Part shown: in pieces, positions 17,070-26,080 of the stretch
Numbering within the stretch: the stretch's first letter is position 1
Layout of the letters: every line of letters starts with the position of its first letter
DNA from: JANQJA01 sp040880285
GTDB lineage: Bacteria; Pseudomonadota; Gammaproteobacteria; Pseudomonadales; Azotimanducaceae
NCBI GenBank assembly: GCA_040880285.1
Contig: JBBDIT010000055.1
Span: forward strand, 186,001-250,000
Direction of reading: 5' to 3'
DNA: 64,000 nucleotides
Notes under the pieces: generated by a model
What the model was told of the DNA's origin: nothing
Seen by the model: the letters and a program-made list of their open reading frames with translations, nothing else
The model's database searches: none
Program-made: the position numbers and the translations under genes

Positions 17070-17267
17070 CTAGTCTTGCTCCAGGGCTTTCAAGCGCATG
17101 ATCATGGCTTCAACCTTGTTCCTGGCATGCTCATTTTTTTCCAGCAGACGGGTTCGCTCGGACACCAGGTTTTCCCGATCCGCTTCTGCTACGGCATGTT
17201 TTTTCTCAAGCTCATCACAAAGTTGAATCAGTTCGTCAATTTTCACTTCCAGGTCTTTTATTTCCAA
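17070..17267 (-). CDS. ZapB-like coiled-coil protein (TIGR02449 family)
   Basis: The start is a TTG at 17267 preceded by GGAGG 8 bases upstream, giving 65 residues: LEIKDLEVKIDELIQLCDEL, then a continuous heptad-rich coiled coil to the C-terminus. Length and sequence fit the small TIGR02449 family, found just upstream of zapA in many gammaproteobacteria and thought to help in division-ring assembly. Longer in-frame starts exist, but the strong ribosome-binding site decides for TTG. Confidence 0.85.
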   Translation of the reverse strand: MEIKDLEVKIDELIQLCDELEKKHAVAEADRENLVSERTRLLEKNEHARNKVEAMIMRLKALEQD

Positions 17268-17297
17268 CGGATTTTCCTCCGCCCTGCAGTCATCGGT

Positions 17298-17327
17298 ACT
17301 ATAAAGCGACACTCGTTTGAAGGTCAA
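17298..17327 (-). promoter_or_regulatory. Sigma-70 promoter of the ZapB-like/zapA operon
   Basis: On the minus strand TTGACC (17322-17327) and TATAGT (17298-17303) are separated by 18 bases. Transcription would begin near 17291, giving a leader of about 24 bases. Confidence 0.6.
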
Positions 17328-17372
17328 ACCACTTATGTCCATGTTATCTTGGTCATCTGGACTGGAGTTATG

Positions 17373-17906
17373 ATGAATCGCACTGGGTACAAACAAGTCA
17401 AAGCCTGGGTTGACCGCCACGGCATCAATCAGCACCCGTCTGAGGTCCACGGTCTGGTTACCGGCTGGATCTGTGCCGGGTCAAAGTGGGATGCCCGTGA
17501 TCGTGCAGTGACCTTGTCCGGCTGGCTTTCGCTCGATCTCGATGAGTCCGGCTCGCAGCTTCTGGAGGGCCTGTACCGTACTATCAGCGACGCATTGGTC
17601 GACCCGGAACTTGGATTCCGGATCCTTGTGCCGGATGATGAGGTGGAGGTGAAGGATCGAAGCCATGCCGTCAGCTATTGGTGCAGTGGATTTCTTGCGG
17701 GGTTTGGCATGACAGGGCGTTACCAGGACAGTGAATTGAACGAGGAAGTCAGCGAGGTTTTAGCGGATCTAGGCAGAATTGCCGCGTTTTCCGAAGAAGT
17801 GCCGGAAAGTGAGGAAAATGAAGCTGACCTGCTGGAAATTGGTGAATATGTCAGGCTGTCGGCATTGCTAATATTTACGGAATGCGGACAACCGTCGGTG
17901 CACTAG
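17373..17906 (+). CDS. ygfB: YgfB/YecA family protein (UPF0149)
   Basis: The 177-residue protein belongs to the UPF0149 family, with the typical N-terminal HPSEVHGLVTGWICAG, the central SYWCSGFLAGFG and acidic helices ending in EIGEYVRLSALLIFTE. Its Pseudomonas homologue affects AmpDh3 expression and beta-lactam resistance; its general molecular role is not settled. Two ATG codons stand at 17370 and 17373; the GGAG at 17364-17367 is better spaced for 17373. It diverges from the ZapB-like gene and leads into pepP. Confidence 0.9.
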   Translation: MNRTGYKQVKAWVDRHGINQHPSEVHGLVTGWICAGSKWDARDRAVTLSGWLSLDLDESGSQLLEGLYRTISDALVDPELGFRILVPDDEVEVKDRSHAVSYWCSGFLAGFGMTGRYQDSELNEEVSEVLADLGRIAAFSEEVPESEENEADLLEIGEYVRLSALLIFTECGQPSVH

Positions 17907-17953
17907 ATTGTCAAATCGATTATCTTGATCTCATCTAACCGTTGGAAGTATTT

Positions 17954-19324
17954 ATGAAGTCATCGCCTCGAATTTCCATGAAAGAGTTCGCCCGAAGACG
18001 GCGTGAACTCATGGCGCTGATGGAACCTGGCAGCATTGCCATTGTACCGGGTTCGACACGGGCAAACCGCAATAGTGACGTGGAATATCAGTTCCGCCAG
18101 GATAGCGACTTTTATTACCTTACCGGTTTCACTGAAGCAGATTCCCTGTTTGTACTGGTACCTGGACGTGAACATGGCGAGACCATTCTCTTTTGTCGGG
18201 AACGTGATCCGGACCAGGAGCGCTGGCATGGCAAGATCACCGGACCAGAACGGGCGATGCAGTTGTATGGTATTGACGATGCGTTTCCCATCACTGACAT
18301 GGACGACATCCTGCCAGGCCTGATTGAAGGCAGGAGCAAGTTGTATTACACCATGGGGGCGTTCCCGGAATTCGATCGACGAGTCATTGGGTGGGTCAAG
18401 CAACTGTCCGGCAACAAGCAATCCGGCAGTATGCCTCCTGGAGAATTTGTCCAGTTGGGGCAATACCTGCATGAGCTGCGTCTGGTCAAGACTGCACCTG
18501 AAATCGAGGTCATGAAATTTGGTGCCGGGATTACGGGTCGGGGGCACAGGCGCCTGATGACAACAATTGTGCCCGGGATGAAAGAGTATCAGCTTGAGGC
18601 CGAGTTCCAACATGAACTCACCATGTCCGGCGCACGCAGCACGGCCTATCCTTCTATTGTCGGTGGCGGCAACAACGCCTGTATTCTGCATTATATTTCA
18701 AACGATGAATCACTGAAGGCCGGGGACCTGGTGCTAGTGGATGCAGGGGCCGAATATGAATACTACGCTTCCGACGTGACCCGGACCTTTCCTGTCAATG
18801 GTAAATTTTCGAAAGCACAAAAGCAGATTTATGAAATAGTGTTGCAAGCCCAACTGGCTGCCATCGATATGGTCCTGCCGGGCAATCACTGGAACCAGCC
18901 CCATGAAGCTGCCGTGCGAATAATTACCCGGGGCCTTATGGAGTTGGGCCTGCTTCCTGGGGAGCTTGACGCTCTGGTGGGTGAGGAAGCCTGTAAGAAA
19001 TTCTATATGCACCGCACTGGCCACTGGCTGGGCCTTGATGTGCATGATGTGGGGGAGTACAAGGTTGGCGGTGAGTGGCGCGTGTTCGAACCGGGTATGG
19101 TAACGACAATTGAACCGGGCATTTATCTATCCGATGAGCTGCCGGACATTCCGGCAAAATTTCGTGGTATCGGTATCCGGATTGAAGATGATGTCCTGGT
19201 CACCTCCAATGGTCATGAAGTGTTGACCGGGGGGATTCCCAAAACTGTCGACGAAATTGAGAATCTCATGGCATCCCGGAACAATAGTGACAACGTTAGC
19301 GATGGTAATTCCCAACGTGCTTGA
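17954..19324 (+). CDS. pepP: Xaa-Pro aminopeptidase
   Basis: PepP cuts the N-terminal residue from peptides with proline in second position, using two Mn ions. From the ATG at 17954 (GGAAG ribosome-binding site) there are 456 residues: an N-terminal domain (DFYYLTGFTEADSLFVLVPGR) and the pita-bread catalytic domain with metal ligands in VDAGAEYEYYASDVTRTF, HRTGHWLGLDVHD, TIEPGIYL and GIGIRIEDDVLVT. An upstream in-frame TTG at 17942 is less likely. It overlaps ubiH by 23 bases. Confidence 0.96.
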   Translation: MKSSPRISMKEFARRRRELMALMEPGSIAIVPGSTRANRNSDVEYQFRQDSDFYYLTGFTEADSLFVLVPGREHGETILFCRERDPDQERWHGKITGPERAMQLYGIDDAFPITDMDDILPGLIEGRSKLYYTMGAFPEFDRRVIGWVKQLSGNKQSGSMPPGEFVQLGQYLHELRLVKTAPEIEVMKFGAGITGRGHRRLMTTIVPGMKEYQLEAEFQHELTMSGARSTAYPSIVGGGNNACILHYISNDESLKAGDLVLVDAGAEYEYYASDVTRTFPVNGKFSKAQKQIYEIVLQAQLAAIDMVLPGNHWNQPHEAAVRIITRGLMELGLLPGELDALVGEEACKKFYMHRTGHWLGLDVHDVGEYKVGGEWRVFEPGMVTTIEPGIYLSDELPDIPAKFRGIGIRIEDDVLVTSNGHEVLTGGIPKTVDEIENLMASRNNSDNVSDGNSQRA

Positions 19325-20522
19325 GACTGATGTCCTCATTGTCGGTGGCGGCCTGGTTGGGTTGTCACTTGCCAGCGCTTTAAAGCCGGGGGGCTTGACC
19401 GTCACCTTGATTGACGCGGGGCCCGCGCCCCACTTGGAACAGAGGCGGTCTCCTTCGAGACAGGATTACCTGCTGGATAGTGGAATCAATCCGCGAGTCA
19501 GTACTATCAATCCGGCTTCATATGAGTTCCTCAAACGTATCAATGGATGGCCGGTTGATGATCGAGTATGCGCCCTTACAGGCATGTTAGTTTGGGATGC
19601 CAGGGGGACTGCCAGGATCGAATTTGACACCACCATGACGGATGACCCGTATTTGGGCTATGTGGTTGAAAACCTGAATATTCTGTCCAGGTTATATGAG
19701 GGCGCCAGGAATATTCCCGGCGTCACATTGCATTTCGAAACGACCATCGAATCAATCAGGCGAATTGAATCCGGGTATCTGGTACGCCTCGCAGGCGGTA
19801 CTGAGATTGGTTGTAACCTACTGGTTGGTGCAGATGGAGGCAATTCCGTCGTTCGGAACGCTTGCCAAATGCGTGCGATCGAGTGGAGCTATGACCAGGA
19901 TGCCATTGTGACGACCATCTTGACGCAAGAGCGACACGGAAACATTGCCCGCCAGTGCTTTACAGAACATGGGCCGCTAGCATTCCTGCCGCTCTCATCG
20001 GACGAACAGAACTTGTGCTCTATTGTCTGGTCAAGTGACGTCAAACAGGAGCTCATTGAGCTTTCAGATGATGAATTTTGTCGGCGACTGACGCGGGCGA
20101 GCGAATCCGTGCTGGGCGACATTATTGCCACAGATCAACGTTTCAGCTTTCCTCTGCGTGCCCATCATGCCCTGCGATATACAAAGCCCCATATTGCCCT
20201 GGTCGGTGATGCCGCCCACACGATCCATCCGCTGGCAGGTCAGGGTGCGAACCTGGGTCTTGCCGATTCCAGGGCCTTGGCTAACTTGCTCAACGACTGC
20301 CGCCTGACTGGCCAGGAGCCCGGCCACGCCGGATTGTTGCGGCGCTACGAGGCTAGCCGCCAACCAGCCGACCTCCTTATGACAATCGTTATGGAAGGAT
20401 TCAAGCGCCTGTACCAATCAGGTAGCCCGGCGGTCAATTGGCTGCGCAATACGGGCACTCGACTTGTGGATAAGACCCCGGGGCTCAAGTCCCTGGTCAT
20501 ACAGCTTGCCTCGGGACGTTAG
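19302..20522 (+). CDS. ubiH: Ubiquinone-biosynthesis FAD monooxygenase, UbiH type
   Basis: The protein is an aromatic-ring FAD hydroxylase. It has the Rossmann motif DVLIVGGGLVGLSLASAL and the second FAD motif GDAAHTIHPLAGQGANLGLADSRAL, as in UbiH, UbiF and UbiI. Position after pepP makes UbiH (2-octaprenyl-6-methoxyphenol hydroxylase) the best call, giving about 406 residues from the ATG at 19302. The visC/ubiI gene that follows ubiH in E. coli is missing, so this enzyme might serve more than one hydroxylation position; that is inference. Confidence 0.88.
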   Translation: MVIPNVLETDVLIVGGGLVGLSLASALKPGGLTVTLIDAGPAPHLEQRRSPSRQDYLLDSGINPRVSTINPASYEFLKRINGWPVDDRVCALTGMLVWDARGTARIEFDTTMTDDPYLGYVVENLNILSRLYEGARNIPGVTLHFETTIESIRRIESGYLVRLAGGTEIGCNLLVGADGGNSVVRNACQMRAIEWSYDQDAIVTTILTQERHGNIARQCFTEHGPLAFLPLSSDEQNLCSIVWSSDVKQELIELSDDEFCRRLTRASESVLGDIIATDQRFSFPLRAHHALRYTKPHIALVGDAAHTIHPLAGQGANLGLADSRALANLLNDCRLTGQEPGHAGLLRRYEASRQPADLLMTIVMEGFKRLYQSGSPAVNWLRNTGTRLVDKTPGLKSLVIQLASGR

Positions 20523-20646
20523 CATCGGCCAGGTTTTACCTCAAAGCAGATTCAATCTGGACCTGAGCGAGTCTCACTGTCCCGGCCATGGCTAAAAAGA
20601 TAGAATAGCGCGTCTCATTCCAATGTCAGGACTTTCACGGTAATCC

Positions 20647-21738
20647 ATGGGCCAGCAAACGCCAATCTATCCACTGCACGTGGCAGCCAATGCGAAAATC
20701 GTGGACTTTGGTGGATGGGATATGCCCATCCACTATGGCTCCCAATTGGAAGAGCATCACAAAATCAGGACAGACGCCGGTATGTGTGATGTCTCCCACA
20801 TGACAGTGGTCGATATCGAGGGCGATGATGTGACCGCCTACTTAAGCTATTTATTGTGTAACGACGTCGCCAAACTCGATGAACCTTTCAAGGCGCTCTA
20901 TACCGCCATGTTAAACCAAAGTGGCGGGATACTCGATGACCTGATTGTCTACCGGCAAGCCGATGGATACCGGTTGGTTGTCAACTGTGCGACGAGGCAA
21001 AAGGACCTTGTCTGGATGCGCCAGCAATCGGTAGGCTTTAGTGTTGAGATCATTGAACGAGCAGACCTTGCAATTATTGCTGTGCAAGGTCCTGCCAGCG
21101 TCGCCAGGTTAAAAAATGTTATCGACCAGGCAGCAGGAGAGGCGATAGATAAACTGAAGCCATTTACCTGTTGCGTTTACAACGATTGGTTTATGGCGCG
21201 GACAGGCTATACGGGCGAAGTTGGGATCGAGGTTATTCTGCCGAATAAGGACGCGCCGGACTTGTGGCGTAGTTTGGCGCAAGCAGGAGTTGCGCCGATC
21301 GGGCTTGGCGCGAGGGACACCCTGCGACTTGAGGCAGGTATGAATCTTTACGGCAGCGATATGGATGAAACCGTCTCACCTTATGAATCGAATATCGGTT
21401 TTACTGTTGTACTCGATGGTGATCGAAAATTCATTGGTCGAGAGGCGTTATTGAAGCAAAAGAACGCCGGAATTCCGCGTAAATTGACCGGTCTTGTCAT
21501 GAAAGCGCGTGGTGTCTTGCGTGCTCACTATCCCGTTTACGCCAGTGATCGATTAATAGGTGAGGTAACCAGCGGAGCTTTTTCTCCTACGCTACAACAT
21601 TCTATAGCGCTGGCACGTGTCGAGCGAACCTTCGAGGGCGAGTTGTCGGTAGAAATTCGTAGTAAGCGAGTACCGGTTGCCGAAGCCAGGCCGCCCTTCG
21701 TGAGGAACGGCAAGCAAGTTTACAAACTTCTCGATTAG
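20647..21738 (+). CDS. gcvT: Glycine cleavage system T protein (aminomethyltransferase)
   Basis: GcvT releases ammonia from the aminomethyl-lipoyl H protein and passes the methylene unit to tetrahydrofolate. The 363 residues match the family: TPIYPLHVAANAKIVDFGGWDMPIHYGSQ, AGMCDVSHM, TGYTGEVGIEV and LGARDTLRLEAGMNLYG. It is the first gene of gcvT-gcvH-gcvPA-gcvPB. The 124-base gap upstream has a TAGAAT -10-like hexamer at 20601-20606 but no recognisable glycine riboswitch or strong ribosome-binding site. Confidence 0.97.
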   Translation: MGQQTPIYPLHVAANAKIVDFGGWDMPIHYGSQLEEHHKIRTDAGMCDVSHMTVVDIEGDDVTAYLSYLLCNDVAKLDEPFKALYTAMLNQSGGILDDLIVYRQADGYRLVVNCATRQKDLVWMRQQSVGFSVEIIERADLAIIAVQGPASVARLKNVIDQAAGEAIDKLKPFTCCVYNDWFMARTGYTGEVGIEVILPNKDAPDLWRSLAQAGVAPIGLGARDTLRLEAGMNLYGSDMDETVSPYESNIGFTVVLDGDRKFIGREALLKQKNAGIPRKLTGLVMKARGVLRAHYPVYASDRLIGEVTSGAFSPTLQHSIALARVERTFEGELSVEIRSKRVPVAEARPPFVRNGKQVYKLLD

Positions 21739-21780
21739 TTGCGACCCATTCATAGGAAAAACGAGCAGAGGATCAAAAAA

Positions 21781-22176
21781 ATGGCTGAATTTCCGGGTGA
21801 TCTCAAGTATGCACAAACCCATGAATGGGCGAGGCTAGAGACTGATGGCACCGTCACCGTCGGTATTTCTGATCACGCCCAGGAATCCCTGGGTGATGTC
21901 GTCTTTGTGGAATTGCCTGAGCTCGGCTCTGAGCTGGAAGGCAAAGGGGAAGCCGGTGTGGTCGAGTCAGTCAAGGCGGCTTCTGACATATATGCGCCGA
22001 TTGCCGGACGAGTCATTGCCATAAATGAAACGTTGGAAGACGCACCAGAGACGGTCAATGAATCACCCTATGATGATGGCTGGTTCTTCAAGCTCGAACC
22101 CGCTGATGAAACGGAATTGGAATCACTTCTGACTCCGGAACAGTACGAAGAATTTTGTGAGAACGAAGATCACTAG
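21781..22176 (+). CDS. gcvH: Glycine cleavage system H protein
   Basis: GcvH carries the lipoyl arm that shuttles the aminomethyl group between the P, T and L proteins. From the ATG at 21781 there are 131 residues, with YAQTHEWARLE at the N-terminus and the lipoylated Lys in VESVKAASDIYAPI. A purine-rich AGAGGA precedes the start. An in-frame extension back to 21739 lacks family similarity. Confidence 0.97.
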   Translation: MAEFPGDLKYAQTHEWARLETDGTVTVGISDHAQESLGDVVFVELPELGSELEGKGEAGVVESVKAASDIYAPIAGRVIAINETLEDAPETVNESPYDDGWFFKLEPADETELESLLTPEQYEEFCENEDH

Positions 22177-22200
22177 CTGTGGACATTTAAGGAAGCTGTA

Positions 22201-23571
22201 ATGCCATTTGTACCCCATACGCCTGATGATGAGCAAATCATGCTCGATACGATTGGTGTTGATTCCATCGAAGCCTTGTTTGATGAGATTCCATCGGATC
22301 TCCGCTCAGGGGTACTGCGCAATACGCCTGCCGCCATAACGGAGATGGAACTGCTTCGACTCATGACCGAGCGTTCTGCACGGGACAAAACAGAACTCTG
22401 CTTTATCGGTGCAGGGGCTTATCAACATCATATACCGAGCGCGGTCTGGGACCTGGTTGGCCGCGGTGAGTATTTGACCGCGTATACGCCATACCAGGCC
22501 GAAGCCAGTCAGGGAACGTTACAGGTCATTTATGAATTTCAGACCATGATTGCCAGACTTAACTCCATGGATGTATCCAATGCGTCAGTCTATGAGGGCG
22601 GCTCGGCGCTTGCTGAAGCAATCCTTATGGCAGTCCGTGGCAATCGCAAGTCAAAGTCACGCCGCATATTGTGCCCGGCAACCCTTCATCCAGGCTATTT
22701 GTCGGCGTGCCGTAACATCGTGCGAAACCAGGGTATCGAGATTGACCTTATTGGATTCGATGACAGCAGCGGCGTTACTGACGCAAGCGAGCTCACATCA
22801 TTTAGCGGAGACGACTTTGCTGCGGTGGTCGTTCCATACCCGAACTTTTTCGGTTGTCTTGAAGATGCTGATATGTTGACGGACTGGGCGCATGAACAAG
22901 GAGCGCTGGCGATTGGCGTCGTCAATCCGACCGCGCTCTCGATACTGAAGCCTCCGGGTGAGTGGGGAGAATCGGGTGCCGACATTGTGGTTGGCGAAGG
23001 CCAGCCACTTGGGATCCCGGTTTCCTCCGGGGGACCTTATTGTGGATTTATGTGTTGTACAAAGGCACTTGTTCGTCAAATGCCAGGACGAATCATTGGG
23101 CGCACCGTGGACCTTGAAGGCAAGACCGGTTTTAGCTTGACACTGCAGGCAAGAGAGCAGCACATTCGCCGGGCGAAAGCGACTTCAAATATCTGTACCA
23201 ACCAGGGGCTTTTGATGACCGCAGCGACCATCTATATGAGCCTGATGGGTGATGAGGGGTTGCGCTCGGTTGCCCGCCATTGCCACAGTGGCACGATTGA
23301 TCTGGTGGCGAAAGCAGCTGCAATTGAAGGTGTATCGAGAAGATTTGCAGCGCCAATATTCCATGAAGTTGTGCTCCGATTGCCGGGTCCGGCAAAAGAT
23401 ATCCTCCGGCGCATGGCTGAGAATGGGATTCTGGCGGGTTATGACCTTGGCGAGTGTGATCCCGAACTCGCTGACTGCATGCTGGTCAATGTGACGGAAA
23501 CCAAAACCGCAGCTGACATCGAGCGATTTGTAGAAAGCCTGCAAATGGCTGTTGGAGAAGTGTCATGTTGA
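22201..23571 (+). CDS. gcvPA: Glycine dehydrogenase (decarboxylating) subunit 1
   Basis: This is the N-terminal half of the P protein, encoded separately. The 456 residues begin MPFVPHTPDDEQIMLDTIGVDS and include FIGAGAYQHHIPSAV, TPYQAEASQGTLQ, and the later EGQPLGIPVSSGGPYCG and ATSNICTNQGL. With GcvPB it forms the PLP enzyme that decarboxylates glycine. It overlaps gcvPB by 7 bases, favouring equal expression. E. coli has one fused gcvP, so the split form sets this lineage apart from enterobacteria. Confidence 0.97.
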   Translation: MPFVPHTPDDEQIMLDTIGVDSIEALFDEIPSDLRSGVLRNTPAAITEMELLRLMTERSARDKTELCFIGAGAYQHHIPSAVWDLVGRGEYLTAYTPYQAEASQGTLQVIYEFQTMIARLNSMDVSNASVYEGGSALAEAILMAVRGNRKSKSRRILCPATLHPGYLSACRNIVRNQGIEIDLIGFDDSSGVTDASELTSFSGDDFAAVVVPYPNFFGCLEDADMLTDWAHEQGALAIGVVNPTALSILKPPGEWGESGADIVVGEGQPLGIPVSSGGPYCGFMCCTKALVRQMPGRIIGRTVDLEGKTGFSLTLQAREQHIRRAKATSNICTNQGLLMTAATIYMSLMGDEGLRSVARHCHSGTIDLVAKAAAIEGVSRRFAAPIFHEVVLRLPGPAKDILRRMAENGILAGYDLGECDPELADCMLVNVTETKTAADIERFVESLQMAVGEVSC

Positions 23572-25031
23572 TTTACGAGCTGGGCAGCAAAGGTCGGAGT
23601 GCGCGTGCCCAGTATAAGCCTTCCGGCACGGAAGTCCGAAGTGAGATACCCGCAAACCATGTCCGCAAGACAAGCGCGGGGTTACCAGAAGTGTCTGAAC
23701 TGCAAGTCGTGCGGCACTATACCAATCTGTCGAAAAAGAATTTTTCAATCGATGGACAATTCTATCCGTTGGGTTCCTGCACGATGAAATATAATCCACG
23801 GGGCGCTCATCGTGCCGCCAGCATTCCAGCATTTTTGGACAGGCATCCGCTGGCACCAGAGCGCAACAGTCAGGGTTTTTTGAGCTGCATGTTCGAACTC
23901 CAGGAATACCTGAAAGATGTTACTGGCATGCAAGCGGTGTCACTCACACCCATGGCCGGTGCGCAAGGTGAATTTGCCGGTGTCGCTATGATTCGTGCGT
24001 ATCATGATAAGCGTGGCGACAGTGAGCGAAATGAGATTCTCATCCCGAATGCCGCTCATGGTACCAATCCTGCGACTGCGGTCATGTGCGGATACCAGGT
24101 GCGCGAGGTCGCGGTTAACAGTGAAGGTGACGTTGACCTTGAGGCACTTAAGGCAGCCGTTGGTCCCCAGACGGCGGGGCTGATGATGACGAATCCATCT
24201 ACCTGCGGTGTGTTCGAGCGTAAGGTTGCAGAAATTGCCACGATTGTTCACGAGGCTGGTGGTCTCTTGTATTACGATGGCGCCAATCTGAACGCGATTC
24301 TTGGCAAGGTCAAACCTGGCGATATGGGCTTTGACGTCTTGCATATGAATCTGCACAAAACTTTTGCGACACCTCACGGTGGTGGCGGACCCGGTGCTGG
24401 CCCTGTGGGCGTTGGCCCCAGACTCGAACCCTTTGTGCCAACGCCGATTGTTGGAAAGCGTACCGAGCATGGCGAAGATTACTACTATTGGATGGGTAAA
24501 CGAGAAATTCCGGACACCATCGGCAATCTTTCGGCATTTATGGGTAATGCGGGAATATTATTGCGCGCCTACGCTTATGCCAGGTTGTTAGGGCGAGAAG
24601 GCATGCATCGGGTTGGTGAATATGCGACGTTGAATGCAAACTATATGGCGCGAAAGTTGGAGCAGGCAGGCTTTCGTCTTGCGTATCCTTCACGCCGGGC
24701 AACGCACGAATTTATCATTACGCTGTCCCGGGAAGCGAAGGAACTGGGAGTTAATGCCATGGACTTTGCCAAGCGCTTGTTGGACTATGGCTACCATGCC
24801 CCGACTACCTACTTCCCATTGCTTATTCCTGAGTGTCTATTGATCGAACCGACAGAGACAGAGTCGCGAGAAGAGATCGATGGTTTCGTTGAAGCGATGT
24901 CAGCTATTCTGGCAGAGGCGAAAAGTTGTCCCGAAAAGGTAACTTCCGCACCGCAGACGATGCCAGTCAAACGACTGGACGACGTCAAGGCGGCCCGGGA
25001 TCTTGATCTGGTTTACCGGGAATCCCGCTGA
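23565..25031 (+). CDS. gcvPB: Glycine dehydrogenase (decarboxylating) subunit 2
   Basis: This is the PLP-carrying half of the split P protein. The 488 residues contain FYPLGSCTMKYNPR, the central PNAAHGTNPA and the PLP lysine in NLHKTFATPHGGGGPG, as in the C-terminal half of fused GcvP. It is the last gene of the gcv operon. Its final 19 bases overlap the end of the convergent imelysin-like gene, leaving no room for a separate terminator. Confidence 0.97.
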   Translation: MLIYELGSKGRSARAQYKPSGTEVRSEIPANHVRKTSAGLPEVSELQVVRHYTNLSKKNFSIDGQFYPLGSCTMKYNPRGAHRAASIPAFLDRHPLAPERNSQGFLSCMFELQEYLKDVTGMQAVSLTPMAGAQGEFAGVAMIRAYHDKRGDSERNEILIPNAAHGTNPATAVMCGYQVREVAVNSEGDVDLEALKAAVGPQTAGLMMTNPSTCGVFERKVAEIATIVHEAGGLLYYDGANLNAILGKVKPGDMGFDVLHMNLHKTFATPHGGGGPGAGPVGVGPRLEPFVPTPIVGKRTEHGEDYYYWMGKREIPDTIGNLSAFMGNAGILLRAYAYARLLGREGMHRVGEYATLNANYMARKLEQAGFRLAYPSRRATHEFIITLSREAKELGVNAMDFAKRLLDYGYHAPTTYFPLLIPECLLIEPTETESREEIDGFVEAMSAILAEAKSCPEKVTSAPQTMPVKRLDDVKAARDLDLVYRESR

Positions 25032-26080
25032 TGGGTCAGTTCAAGCTCAAATTCCTCGAGCTGATGACTGATCGCGGAAAGCATCAAGGGTAGTTTTGCG
25101 CGATCAGCTTCTGATGGTTGTGGATCATTCAGTATCGTGACCGCCTGGTCCAGCGTGCTGTCTAGATTCCGGGTTGTCTCTGGTCTTATTCCTGCAAGGA
25201 TCGAGAGCAGTGTTGAATCACTGGCGAATATCGCACGCAGTGTTTGTGTCTCGTAACGCAGGTTCTCAAGTGAAGACTTACTGTACTGACAATGACCCTG
25301 GTCAGAATCGACGATCAAATTAGCTTGCTGGAACCCGCTTAGCGCTGAGCGTCGCCCCCCGGCGATGATAGCCTTCAGGCGTTGTGCCGGCGATGGCGAT
25401 ACAGTGGTGATCGCGGTACGGGTCAAGTCGTCCACCAGGGTCTCGACCGTGTTAGCCAGTTCAGTCGTGACAATCATCACAAGCTGCCTGCGTCGTTCGA
25501 TAACGTCTGCCTCGAGCGATTCCAATGTCGTGGGTACAAAATCCTCGATTGGACGGGCGAATGCATAATACTCAAGCGGGTGAAACCCCAGGCTTGCTTC
25601 CGACGGATCTGTAAATCCATGTTGTCCGATCAACGTTTCCCGCGAGATAGTCAGAGTAAAGTCATTGATAATACCGCTATCCTGGTATTCGGGTAGTGAG
25701 TCCAGGAATCCGGGTTCGATGGGCCAGGCGTCAATGCTAAATAAACTCCTGTTCACCTCGTGAATCCGTATCAGGGGTAGTGTTCGACTGAATTGATTAT
25801 GTGCCGCCAACCACGCCTGCTGTAGCGTCTGTCTACTTTCAGGATCAGGCTCTGCAAGGAATGCGACAAGTGCAAGCGACAGGTTGTCGAGTAGTGGCGG
25901 AAGTCTGTTGGCCTGCTCCTGCGCCAGATTCATTATTCTTGCCTCGACGATGGCAATGTCCGCAGTCGGCTCGATGATAGCTGGCCCTGACCGCTCCGGA
26001 GATTGATCGCATCCAATGATGATCATAAGGGCAATGGCCCACGAAGCGAGCGCACCCGGTGCCGGGGATCGACAGCTCAT
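25013..26080 (-). CDS. Imelysin-like (peptidase M75 family) lipoprotein
   Basis: The best start is the ATG at 26080, which overlaps the upstream stop as ATGA; 355 residues result. The N-terminus has a short hydrophobic stretch and a lipobox ending in IIGC (Cys24), so it is probably an outer-membrane or periplasmic lipoprotein. The middle carries the imelysin GxHxxE-type motif as GFHPLEYYAF. Imelysin-like proteins (IrpA, EfeO relatives) are linked to iron uptake, but proteolysis is doubtful for most members. No other iron gene is nearby. It is coupled to the HAD phosphatase gene and convergent with gcvPB. Confidence 0.75.
   Translation of the reverse strand: MSCRSPAPGALASWAIALMIIIGCDQSPERSGPAIIEPTADIAIVEARIMNLAQEQANRLPPLLDNLSLALVAFLAEPDPESRQTLQQAWLAAHNQFSRTLPLIRIHEVNRSLFSIDAWPIEPGFLDSLPEYQDSGIINDFTLTISRETLIGQHGFTDPSEASLGFHPLEYYAFARPIEDFVPTTLESLEADVIERRRQLVMIVTTELANTVETLVDDLTRTAITTVSPSPAQRLKAIIAGGRRSALSGFQQANLIVDSDQGHCQYSKSSLENLRYETQTLRAIFASDSTLLSILAGIRPETTRNLDSTLDQAVTILNDPQPSEADRAKLPLMLSAISHQLEEFELELTHQRDSR

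Noticed and set aside
17052..17372. N-terminal extension of YgfB
   Set aside because: The frame is open but the region overlaps the ZapB-like gene and its promoter. Family similarity and the GGAG site begin at 17373.
20523..20646. Glycine riboswitch before gcvT
   Set aside because: The 124-base gap is too short for the usual tandem form and the conserved glycine-aptamer words are not visible.
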